Below are positions 44,249-52,086 of a stretch of DNA of 52,479 nt, piece after piece. The notes under the pieces were generated by a model. The model was given only the letters and a program-made list of their open reading frames with translations. It was not told the DNA's origin and searched no databases. Source of the DNA: Ignavibacteriota bacterium (GTDB taxonomy: Bacteria > Bacteroidota > Ignavibacteria > Tepidaquicellales > Tepidaquicellaceae); the NCBI GenBank assembly GCA_020437545.1, contig JAGQWH010000007.1, positions 1-52,479 of the forward strand, given 5' to 3'. The stretch's first letter is position 1. Each line of letters begins with the position of its first letter. The position numbers and the translations under genes are program-made.

Positions 44249-47200
44249 TTATCTGACAGCTTCTTTACTTGATCTGCCGTGACAATTTTTATACTTCTTT
44301 CCGCTGCCGCAATGACAGGGATCATTCCTTCCTATCTTTTCACCGACTTTTACGGGCTGGATCTTAGCATTCGGATCTTTATTATCTGTTTCACTGCTTC
44401 CGCCTATGTATCCCATACCTTCTGTAGACTGATGATATGTTCTCAATCTTGACTGATTTGTCTGCGTTGGTGTTTTAATATTTTGTGCTTCTTCCGGAGT
44501 CTGTGTTGTGAATTTAAAAATAAAGTTGATCAGACTTACGGATAAAGAATCAAGCATATCAACAAAAAGTTTAAATCCGTCAGTTTTATATTCAAGTAAA
44601 GGATCTTTCTGACCGTAAGCTCTGAAATTAATACCTTCCTTAAGATCATCCATTTCGCGTAAATGCTCTTTCCATTTCTCATCAATTATGCTCAGTGTTG
44701 CAAATCTTTCTACCTGTCCCATCAGATCAGAACCGTATCTTTCTTCCTTCCTGTTATAAAATTCTTTTGCAGCATCCAGGATTTTTTCTTTTAATCCTGT
44801 ATCACCCAATTTCTGGAATTCATCCGGAGTAAGTTCTATTCTTACCAGGAATGTTCTCTGAACCTCATCTATCAATCCTTCGAGATTTCCTTCTTCATAA
44901 TATTTTTTCACCATATTTTCAACGGCACCGTCTACCATGTCAAATATTTCATCTTTCAGTCTTTCACCCATGAGTGCCTGTCTTCTCTTTGAATAAATGA
45001 CTTCACGCTGCTGATTCATAACGTTGTCATATTCAAGAAGTCTTTTTCTTATGGCAAAATTATTTTCTTCAACTTTTTTCTGTGCTCTTTCTACGGAATT
45101 AGTGATCATCGTATGCTCAATGGCTTCACCTTCCTTAATACCGAGCTTTTGCATTACATTGGCTATCCTGTCACTTCCGAATAATCTCATAAGATCATCT
45201 TCGAGTGATAAATAAAATTTGGATGATCCCGGATCTCCCTGTCTACCGGCTCTTCCCCTCAGCTGCCTGTCAATTCTTCTTGATTCGTGACGTTCTGTAC
45301 CAATAATATGAAGACCGCCTGCTTCGGCGACACCGGGTCCCAGCTTAATATCAGTTCCTCTACCTGCCATGTTAGTGGCAATTGTTACAGCCCCCGGCAA
45401 TCCTGCATTCTCAACTATGCTTGCTTCTCTTGCATGCTGCTTTGCATTAAGGACTTCGTGAGGAATTGATTTTCTTTTCAGTAATCTGGAGATAGTCTCG
45501 GATACTTCAACACTGGTAGTTCCTACCAAAGTTGGTCTTCTTTCACTTCTCATTTTCACGATCTCATCGAGTACAGCATTATATTTTTCACGTCTTGTTT
45601 TATAAATAAGATCATTCATGTCATCTCTTACACAATCCCTGTTGGTCGGAATTACCGTTACATCAAGCTTGTAAATATCAAAAAACTCTGCTGACTCAGT
45701 TTCGGCTGTCCCTGTCATTCCGCCAAGTTTTTTGTATAATCTGAAATAATTCTGAAGTGTAATCGTAGCAAGTGTCTGGGAATCTTTTTCTACATGAACT
45801 CCTTCCTTTGCTTCAATTGCCTGATGCAGTCCGTCAGAATATCTTCTACCGGATAAAATCCTTCCTGTGAACTCATCCACGATCATAACTTTACCATCCT
45901 GAATTACATATTCAACATCTTTTTCATATAAGGCATGTGCTTTTAATAACTGCTGAACTGTATGAAGTCTGTCACTTCTTTCAGCATATATTTTTGTAAG
46001 TTCATCCTTTTTTAATTCTTTTTCTTCAATTGATAAATCCGGATCATTTTCAAGCTGAGCAAATTCGCTTCCAAGATCGGGAAGTGTAAAAAAGTCTTTT
46101 TCTTCACTGCTCGGCGCAAGAAATTCTCTTCCTTTTTCTGTGAGATCTGCAATATGAGATTTTTCTTCAACAACAAAATACAGTTCATCATCGACTATAT
46201 ACATTTGTTTTGAATTATCCCTCATATATTCAGCTTCTGTCTGAAGAAGTAACTTCTTGTTTGACGGATCACTGAATAGTTTCTGAAGTTTTTTATGTTT
46301 TGGAAGTGCATGATTTGCCCTGAGCAAAGCAAGACCTGCTGCTGCAATGTCTTCTTTGGTCATATCTTCTTTAGCTGTAAGTGCTTCAGCTTCTCCGGTC
46401 AGTTTATTTACAAGATTTCTCTGAGCTTCTACAAGTCTTTTAATTTTAACATTAAGGTCATTGTATTTATGAGTAGGCGCTTCTACAGGACCTGAAATTA
46501 TCAATGGAGTTCTTGCTTCATCAATTAAAACAGAGTCCACTTCGTCAACAATTGCATAATAGTGTTCACGCTGAACAAGATAGCTTTTATCAACTACCAT
46601 ATTATCTCTCAGATAATCAAAGCCGAATTCATTATTTGTTCCGTAAGTGATATCTGAATTATACATTTCACGTCTTTTGTTCGGCTCCATATCATTAAGT
46701 ATAACACCGACAGAAAGACCGAGAAATTTAAAAATTTCACCCATCCATTCGCTGTCTCTTTTTGCCAGATAATCATTAACTGTGATCAGATGTACGCCTC
46801 TGCCTGCAAGAGCATTAAGATACATCGGAAGAGTTGCAACTAGAGTTTTACCTTCACCGGTTGCCATCTCAGCGATCTTTCCCTGATGAAGGACTATTCC
46901 GCCGATAAGCTGAACATCATAAGGGATCATGTTCCATGTTATCTTGTTACCTGCAGCTTCCCATTCTTTTCCGCAAAGCCTTTTACAGGTTTGCTTAACA
47001 ACTGCGAATGCTTCAGGCAGAATATCATCAAGAACTGCTGAGATCATATCATAATTGTCTTTATTGAGTTTGTCAAGTTCATCATGAAGATCCATTCTTT
47101 CATCATGAGATACGTCTTTCGTAAGCTCTTCTCTTATGGATGAAATTCTGTTGCGGATCTCTTCAGTCTCTGATTCGATTCTGTTTTTGAATTCAATTGT

Positions 47201-47335
47201 CTTTTCTTTTAACTGTTCATCGGAAAGACTGTCAAATTCTTCGTAAAATTTATTTATTTCGTCTACGATAGGAAGTATTGAATTAACATCTTTTTCGTGT
47301 TTAGATGGGAATATCTTTTTTAAAAAGTTTAACAT
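44249..47335 (-). CDS. secA: Preprotein translocase ATPase SecA
   Basis: Motor of the Sec pathway at the inner membrane, needed before T9SS export. The 1028 aa are longer than E. coli SecA (about 900) because of an insertion of about 100 residues near 290-430, common in Bacteroidota-type SecA. Seen: Walker A ATGEGKT at 158-164, Walker B DEVDSVLIDEART, the helicase motif GTSVE..GRGTDIKLG, QLRGRAGRQGDPG, and the C-terminal SEC-C zinc motif RNDPCHCGSGKKYKNCHG. ATG start at 47335. The 294 nt upstream holds its promoter and a small hairpin. Confidence 0.97.
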   Translation of the reverse strand: MLNFLKKIFPSKHEKDVNSILPIVDEINKFYEEFDSLSDEQLKEKTIEFKNRIESETEEIRNRISSIREELTKDVSHDERMDLHDELDKLNKDNYDMISAVLDDILPEAFAVVKQTCKRLCGKEWEAAGNKITWNMIPYDVQLIGGIVLHQGKIAEMATGEGKTLVATLPMYLNALAGRGVHLITVNDYLAKRDSEWMGEIFKFLGLSVGVILNDMEPNKRREMYNSDITYGTNNEFGFDYLRDNMVVDKSYLVQREHYYAIVDEVDSVLIDEARTPLIISGPVEAPTHKYNDLNVKIKRLVEAQRNLVNKLTGEAEALTAKEDMTKEDIAAAGLALLRANHALPKHKKLQKLFSDPSNKKLLLQTEAEYMRDNSKQMYIVDDELYFVVEEKSHIADLTEKGREFLAPSSEEKDFFTLPDLGSEFAQLENDPDLSIEEKELKKDELTKIYAERSDRLHTVQQLLKAHALYEKDVEYVIQDGKVMIVDEFTGRILSGRRYSDGLHQAIEAKEGVHVEKDSQTLATITLQNYFRLYKKLGGMTGTAETESAEFFDIYKLDVTVIPTNRDCVRDDMNDLIYKTRREKYNAVLDEIVKMRSERRPTLVGTTSVEVSETISRLLKRKSIPHEVLNAKQHAREASIVENAGLPGAVTIATNMAGRGTDIKLGPGVAEAGGLHIIGTERHESRRIDRQLRGRAGRQGDPGSSKFYLSLEDDLMRLFGSDRIANVMQKLGIKEGEAIEHTMITNSVERAQKKVEENNFAIRKRLLEYDNVMNQQREVIYSKRRQALMGERLKDEIFDMVDGAVENMVKKYYEEGNLEGLIDEVQRTFLVRIELTPDEFQKLGDTGLKEKILDAAKEFYNRKEERYGSDLMGQVERFATLSIIDEKWKEHLREMDDLKEGINFRAYGQKDPLLEYKTDGFKLFVDMLDSLSVSLINFIFKFTTQTPEEAQNIKTPTQTNQSRLRTYHQSTEGMGYIGGSSETDNKDPNAKIQPVKVGEKIGRNDPCHCGSGKKYKNCHGRSSKEAVR

Positions 47336-47472
47336 TTATTCTTATTCTGTTTATTAAGTTGTATTTTTTTATATTTAATCTGTAAATTTACCATTTTCAA
47401 TAACCAAAAGAAAAATAAAAAGTTTTATCTAAATAAACTTTTCATTTTACGCCGGCAATATAATGCATAAAT

Positions 47473-47486
47473 CGCCATTTTTGGCG
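47473..47486. other. Short hairpin upstream of secA
   Basis: CGCCA at 47473-47477 pairs with TGGCG at 47482-47486 around TTTT. It lies 138 nt upstream of the secA ATG, in the 294-nt gap 47336-47629. It could be a regulatory leader element or the terminator of neighbouring transcription on the plus strand. Nothing else is recognisable in this gap. Confidence 0.3.
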
Positions 47487-47629
47487 GAATAGATGTAAAT
47501 AAATTATTGTAAAATAATAAAATACGGAAGCAGATTGAAGTGTATTTATTTAATGGTAAGGATATTATTGGAAACCTGATTAATTATATTATTATCTAAA
47601 ACGCAGTAAAGGAAGTTCAGTCAGTTTTT

Positions 47630-48085
47630 TTAATTTCTATTTCCATTTCTATTCTTTTTAAGTCTTTTTCTGAATTCTTTCGAAAAATCATTCATGAAAA
47701 CAATTGTACCCGCTATCTGCTGGGGAGTCATAAAATTGTTCAGATCTTCCATAAAAGCCTTACGGTTTTTAAAAATTTCATAATCCAGATCGATAAGTTT
47801 ATCAAGTTTGGTTCCTACATCCAGAGCCGAAGGATCAGCTTTTATTAATTTCATTACTTCTTTTTTTTCCTTTTTAAGCTCTCTTATCTGTTTATTGTTT
47901 TCTTTATATTTTTCAATAAATTTATCAGCGGTTGTCTGATCAATTCCAGTCTCGGAGATCAGTTTGCTGTTCATTAAGCTGTCTATCTGACCTTTCATCT
48001 GCAACTTGTTTTTATCATACTGTGCGTATGAAAAATTAGCTGTTATGATCAGACAGGAAATCAATATGATTTTAAAAATATTCAT
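47630..48085 (-). CDS. Spy/CpxP-like periplasmic protein
   Basis: 151 aa with a signal peptide (MNIFKIILISCLIITANFSYAQ) and a mature, highly charged all-helical protein. It ends in a LTxxQ-like segment (FMTPQQIAGTIVFMNDF) and a basic tail (RKRLKKNRNGNRN). Spy/CpxP-type proteins are periplasmic chaperones or stress sensors. Its position as third gene after an ECF sigma factor and a membrane protein supports that reading. It lies 22 nt downstream of the anti-sigma-like gene. The assignment is by pattern, not by a strong motif. Confidence 0.7.
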   Translation of the reverse strand: MNIFKIILISCLIITANFSYAQYDKNKLQMKGQIDSLMNSKLISETGIDQTTADKFIEKYKENNKQIRELKKEKKEVMKLIKADPSALDVGTKLDKLIDLDYEIFKNRKAFMEDLNNFMTPQQIAGTIVFMNDFSKEFRKRLKKNRNGNRN

Positions 48086-48107
48086 AATTTTGTCAGTTAT
48101 ATTTTTC

Positions 48108-49022
48108 TTAAGATTGTTTTAAATATTTTACTATTTCCAGTTGTTCTTCGGGAGTCAGATCAAAAATATCTTCCTCCAGAAAATCATCATCCGAATCTCC
48201 GGAAATAAGAACATCATCATTCTGCTCGAGTTCAGATTCAGAACTTTCAGTATTATCAGAATTATCACTAAGATCCGGACTATTTTTATTTGCACCTGTA
48301 TTATCCGCAAATGCAAGTTCATCAAAAGCACTGGCTTTAAAAGGAACGGAAGTTATCTCGTCCTCTTTTGAAAAGACAGAACTATTTTCATTTAAAGTAT
48401 TTGCAACTTCTTTTTTCTGAATATCAGATTTGTTTTCAGAAAGCCGGTTATTTCTTTTAGTATTTTCGCTTTTATTATCAATTAATTCAGTTTTTTTAAT
48501 CCCATCATTTTTCATTTCAGATTCAGGATCATTTGCAACCGACATGTCAGGAATAGTATGTGATTGCCCGTTATTTCCTGATTCATTGATCTTCAGGCTA
48601 TCATTTTTATCAGTACTGACATTAGTCTGATCAGATGTAATTAAATTCTTATCAGTTTCGGAATTATAAAAATAGAAAACAGCGGATGTAATTACAAATA
48701 AAACAACAAATGCAGATAATGCAAACTTCAGAGAAATTCCGAAACGTTTAAAGAAAGGATCAGTCTGCGTTTCTTTATGAATTGATTCGTTTATTCTGAC
48801 GGATAGATTATTAAAATATGCATCAGAAGGTGATTCCATATTGTATGATTCGAATAAATTTAAAGTTTCCGATAAATTTAAGTATTCCATTTTAAACTCC
48901 GGATCAGAGCTGATCTTAGATTCAATGGCTTTTACTAATTCCGGGTCAGTTATATTTTTCGAAATGTAATCCGGAAGACTGTGGAGAAGATCTTCAGTAT
49001 TATAGTTAATATTTGTATTCAT
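48108..49022 (-). CDS. Single-pass membrane protein, probable anti-sigma factor
   Basis: 304 aa. The N-terminal about 95 residues are predicted cytoplasmic and helical (the sigma-binding position), one membrane segment covers about 97-118 (ISLKFALSAFVVLFVITSAV), and an about 185-residue low-complexity periplasmic tail is rich in Asn, Ser, Asp, Glu and Lys. It ends in LTPEEQLEIVKYLKQS. The zinc-binding HxxxCxxC of ZAS anti-sigma factors is absent: the protein has no Cys. The anti-sigma role is inferred from being encoded 15 nt downstream of the ECF sigma gene and from the topology. Confidence 0.72.
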   Translation of the reverse strand: MNTNINYNTEDLLHSLPDYISKNITDPELVKAIESKISSDPEFKMEYLNLSETLNLFESYNMESPSDAYFNNLSVRINESIHKETQTDPFFKRFGISLKFALSAFVVLFVITSAVFYFYNSETDKNLITSDQTNVSTDKNDSLKINESGNNGQSHTIPDMSVANDPESEMKNDGIKKTELIDNKSENTKRNNRLSENKSDIQKKEVANTLNENSSVFSKEDEITSVPFKASAFDELAFADNTGANKNSPDLSDNSDNTESSESELEQNDDVLISGDSDDDFLEEDIFDLTPEEQLEIVKYLKQS

Positions 49023-49037
49023 TTTATTTAAATAATT

Positions 49038-49628
49038 TCAATTAGATTCTGTTAGTTCTGATTTTTTATGACATTTAAGAAACTTTTCCAGTCGTTTTAT
49101 TGCATGAAAGTAATTTGCTTTCATTCCTCCTGCTGATTTATTGAGAATATTTGCGATGTCTTCATAAGTGAGGTTGTCATAATATCTCATATTAAAAACC
49201 GCTCTCTGCTGAGCCGGCAAAGTTTCAATCGCTTCTTCAAGAAGTTCAGTTCTGTCCCTGGAGATCATGATCTCATCAGCTATCTTATCTTCAGACAGGA
49301 TAAGAGAATTATCAATGTCTGACTTTCTTGAATTGATTTTCTTATTCCTGTTGAGATGATTTATTGAGTAATTTACTGCGATCTTATACAGATATGTAAA
49401 AAATTTTGAATCACCTCTGAAATCATTCAGCGATCTGTATAATTTTATAAAAACTTCCTGTGTAATATCGTCTGCATCATCATGATCCAGGACCATTTTT
49501 CTGATGATCCAGTATACCTTTTTTTGATATTTTCTGACAATATAATTAAAAGCGCTTTGATCACCTTTATTAAAAGAACTGATCAGCTCTTCATCAGAAC
49601 TGGCGATATTTAATTTTTTGTCAGACAA
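49038..49628 (-). CDS. ECF-type RNA polymerase sigma factor
   Basis: A 196-aa sigma-70 family member with only regions 2 and 4. Region 2: FNYIVRKYQKKVYWIIRKM, DDADDITQEVFIKLYRSL, FFTYLYKIAVNYSINHLNR. Region 4: LPAQQRAVFNMRYYDNLTYEDIANILNKSAG...HAIKRLEKFLK. It would direct RNA polymerase to a small envelope-related regulon and is encoded with its probable anti-sigma and a Spy-like protein. The start is TTG at 49628; a later start would cut into the N-terminal region. Autoregulation of the operon is typical for the family but cannot be shown here. Confidence 0.93.
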   Translation of the reverse strand: MSDKKLNIASSDEELISSFNKGDQSAFNYIVRKYQKKVYWIIRKMVLDHDDADDITQEVFIKLYRSLNDFRGDSKFFTYLYKIAVNYSINHLNRNKKINSRKSDIDNSLILSEDKIADEIMISRDRTELLEEAIETLPAQQRAVFNMRYYDNLTYEDIANILNKSAGGMKANYFHAIKRLEKFLKCHKKSELTESN

Positions 49629-49679
49629 ATTTACACTTAAAAGACAATTTACTTAACTAAAAGGTTTAACGGGTATGTA

Positions 49680-49713
49680 AAGTTTATAATACACCGCGGC
49701 GGATTATAAACTT
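49680..49713 (-). terminator. Terminator-like hairpin over the GNAT stop codon
   Basis: An 11-bp stem (49680-49690 with 49703-49713) has a GC-rich loop (ACACCGCGGCGG). The right arm contains the stop codon of the minus-strand GNAT gene (49704-49706). An A/T-rich tract follows on the minus strand. It separates the GNAT gene from the sigma-factor gene. Confidence 0.55.
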
Positions 49714-50168
49714 ATCCTGTACGTTTTCCAGTCATGAAGATGCTGAGCGCCAAGTTTATCATAAAAGCTGATTGCATTTTGATTCCAGTCGAGTACTATC
49801 CATTCAATTCTTCCGCAATCATTCTTCTTTGCTATTTTCATTAATTTCTTAAATACAGCTTTTCCAATTCCCTTACCCCGAAAATCTTCTGAAACAAATA
49901 TATCTTCAAGATAAAGTGATCTTTTTGCAAGGAATGAAGAATAAGTATAATAATATATTACATATCCGGCTATTTTATTTTCATATTCAATTGTAAGTAA
50001 CCGAAACAAAGGATCTTTTGAAAATGCATCTTTTATAAGACGCTTTGCTGCATTCTTATCAGGAAATTCAAGCTTTTCAAAAATGGCAAGTTCTTTTATC
50101 AACTTTAAGATCTTTTTCGAATCCTTCTTTTTTGCTTTTCTGATTTTAATAACACTTTTATCTGACAT
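49704..50168 (-). CDS. GNAT N-acetyltransferase, SSAT-like
   Basis: A 154-aa single-domain acetyltransferase. Seen: the acetyl-CoA-binding segment VSEDFRGKGIGKAVFKKLM (RxxGxG), preceded by YLEDIFV, and the C-terminal VLDWNQNAISFYDKLGAQ. This arrangement matches the spermidine/diamine acetyltransferase-like branch (WNQ..AI.FY..LGA), so a polyamine or small-amine substrate is plausible but unproven. ATG start at 50168, divergent from the DUF1460 gene. Confidence 0.88.
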   Translation of the reverse strand: MSDKSVIKIRKAKKKDSKKILKLIKELAIFEKLEFPDKNAAKRLIKDAFSKDPLFRLLTIEYENKIAGYVIYYYTYSSFLAKRSLYLEDIFVSEDFRGKGIGKAVFKKLMKIAKKNDCGRIEWIVLDWNQNAISFYDKLGAQHLHDWKTYRISL

Positions 50169-50240
50169 ATAATTATTGGTTAATTAGTTTTTCGTTTAAA
50201 TTAAAATTAATAATGTTTAAATTAATAAAAATCTAAAAAT

Positions 50241-51209
50241 ATGAACTCAAAGAAAAAGTTTAAACTTTTTTATATACTTACAATATTTTCTTACTTTATA
50301 ATTTTTATAGCTTCAGGTTCAGCAAAATCTCTGAAAAATTCTTCCGATCAATATAAATTATCCAATTCATATAATTCCGGTTCTTCTGAAAATTCTGAAA
50401 TTAAAATACCTTCAGATATTGCAGATGATTATGAAAAAATGAAATGCAATAAGAAGATAAAGTCTTTTGATGCATCTCTGAAGTCATTACCAATGAATGA
50501 ACTGATAATTGAAGTTGGAAAAACATTTATCGGCACTCCTTATGTCGGAGGTACATTGGATGAAAATCCCAATACTGAAGAAGTTGTGATCAAAATTACA
50601 GGTCTTGATTGTGTTACTTTTGTAGAAAATGCTTTGACTTTTTCGATCATGATAAAGGAAGGAAAGAATACAATTGAAGATTACAGGGAAGTACTGGAAA
50701 GAGTGCGTTACAGAGACGGTAAAAATACAGGTTATCCCTCACGCCTTCATTACTTCAGTGACTGGATCTACAATAACGAACAGAAAGGTTTAGTAAAAGA
50801 TATTACTAAGGAAATTGGCGGAGTACCATATAATAAGACCATAGATTTTATGACAACTCATACTAATTCCTATAAACAGCTGGCAAATGATCCGGGTGCT
50901 GTGAATGAAATGATCGGGGTAGAAGACAATATTAACAGCAGGGAAATCTATTATATCCCGAAAGAGGATATTTCGTTAATTTACGATAAACTTGAAAATG
51001 GCGATATAATAGGAATTACTTCAACCATAGACGGACTAGATGTAGCACATACCGGTTATGTTTACAAAGAAAACGGTATAGCATATTTGCTGAACGCATC
51101 ATTGAAAGATAAACAGGTTGAGATCTCTCCGATGGATCTGCAGGATTATTTAATGGGGAATTCAAAACAAGGTGGAATTATTGTGGCGAGAGTTGCAGAT
51201 ATTAAATAA
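50241..51209 (+). CDS. DUF1460 exported N-acetylmuramoyl-L-alanine amidase-like protein
   Basis: A 322-aa exported protein of the DUF1460 family, which has an NlpC/P60-like fold and probably cuts peptidoglycan or its fragments. Seen: an N-terminal hydrophobic signal (about 9-28, FYILTIFSYFIIFIASGSAK), the family motif GTPYVGGTLDE, the probable nucleophile Cys124 in ITGLDCVTFVENAL, and His270 in DVAHTGYVYKENG. A Ser/Asn-rich linker (about 30-55) precedes the domain. ATG start at 50241. A heptamer run begins within 4 nt of its stop. Confidence 0.88.
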   Translation: MNSKKKFKLFYILTIFSYFIIFIASGSAKSLKNSSDQYKLSNSYNSGSSENSEIKIPSDIADDYEKMKCNKKIKSFDASLKSLPMNELIIEVGKTFIGTPYVGGTLDENPNTEEVVIKITGLDCVTFVENALTFSIMIKEGKNTIEDYREVLERVRYRDGKNTGYPSRLHYFSDWIYNNEQKGLVKDITKEIGGVPYNKTIDFMTTHTNSYKQLANDPGAVNEMIGVEDNINSREIYYIPKEDISLIYDKLENGDIIGITSTIDGLDVAHTGYVYKENGIAYLLNASLKDKQVEISPMDLQDYLMGNSKQGGIIVARVADIK

Positions 51210-51212
51210 AAT

Positions 51213-51240
51213 TTTAGAATTTTGATCTTTGACTTTTGAT
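51213..51240. repeat. Heptamer array, word TTTTGAT
   Basis: Four 7-bp units (TTTAGAA, TTTTGAT, CTTTGAC, TTTTGAT) start 4 nt after the DUF1460 stop. The same word occurs once in the array on the other side of plsY (51974-51980). The complement of the array at 36736 aligns with it (27 of 32 bases by eye). Confidence 0.75.
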
Positions 51241-51323
51241 TTGTTATGCTGTAAATATTTAACTTTAGAAATTATGGAAAGAGTTAGATATTGCAAATAA
51301 ATGATTATTTTTAAATCTAAAAG

Positions 51324-51959
51324 ATGTCTTATTTTATTGTTTGTCTGGTTTTTTATCTGATCGGTTCTTTTCCAACGGCGTATATACTGGTAAAACTAAA
51401 ATACAAAAAAAGAATTACAGACCTTGGTTCAGGTAATGTAGGCGCACGTAATACTTTAGATGTTACAAATTCAAAGACAGATGGAATAATAGTTCTGCTT
51501 ACAGATTTTCTTAAGGGAGCTTTACCTGTAACATGGTTTCTTTATTATTCATCATTCGAACCTGAACTTATAATGATACCCGCAATACTTTTACTGGCGG
51601 GACATAATTTTTCTGTATGGTTAAAATTCAAAGGAGGAAGAGGTCTTTCAACAGCAGCAGGGATCATGGCTGTAATTAATTTTACTCTGGTGATAATATG
51701 GCTTATACTTTATTTTATTATGTATAAACTTGCAAAAAATGTTCACATTGCAACTGTTATTGCCATTATAATGCTGCCTTTGTCTGTAATTGTTTTACAA
51801 TCAATAATATTAAGATTCAATAATCCGGTCCTGGCCGGTATAGAGGACCAGTTCAGATTTTTATTTTCATTTATATCGGCAATCTGTATTGTAATTCTTT
51901 TAAAACATATATCACCCATACTTGATCTTCTTAAAGCAAAGAATGAACTGAAAAATTGA
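51324..51959 (+). CDS. plsY: Glycerol-3-phosphate acyltransferase PlsY
   Basis: An integral membrane enzyme that acylates glycerol-3-phosphate from acyl-phosphate, the first step of phospholipid synthesis. The 211 aa have about five or six membrane segments. The three family motifs are visible: GSFPTAYILVK near the N-terminus, LGSGNVGARNTLDV, and GHNFSVWLKFKGGRGLSTAAG. ATG start at 51324. It is bracketed by heptamer arrays on both sides. Confidence 0.96.
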   Translation: MSYFIVCLVFYLIGSFPTAYILVKLKYKKRITDLGSGNVGARNTLDVTNSKTDGIIVLLTDFLKGALPVTWFLYYSSFEPELIMIPAILLLAGHNFSVWLKFKGGRGLSTAAGIMAVINFTLVIIWLILYFIMYKLAKNVHIATVIAIIMLPLSVIVLQSIILRFNNPVLAGIEDQFRFLFSFISAICIVILLKHISPILDLLKAKNELKN

Positions 51960-52072
51960 TTTAAACTTTAAACTTTTGATCCACCATGGCGAATTAACTT
52001 TCAACTTTTTCCGCCACGTCGGATTTCAACTTTTAACTTTAAACTTTTAACTTTAAACTTTAAACTTTTAAC
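51960..52072. repeat. Interrupted heptamer array (TTTAAAC/TTTTAAC) with two GC-rich palindromic inserts
   Basis: The array starts right after the plsY stop. Units: TTTAAAC, TTTAAAC, TTTTGAT (51960-51980); TTTCAAC-type units around 51992-52009; then seven units TTTCAAC, TTTTAAC and TTTAAAC (52024-52072). Two GC-rich interruptions, 51981-51991 (CCACCATGGCG) and 52010-52023 (TCCG...CGGA ends), look like degenerate copies of the TCCGCC..GGCGGA palindrome found at 32793. Confidence 0.85.
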
Positions 52073-52086
52073 TAATTAATAAATAA

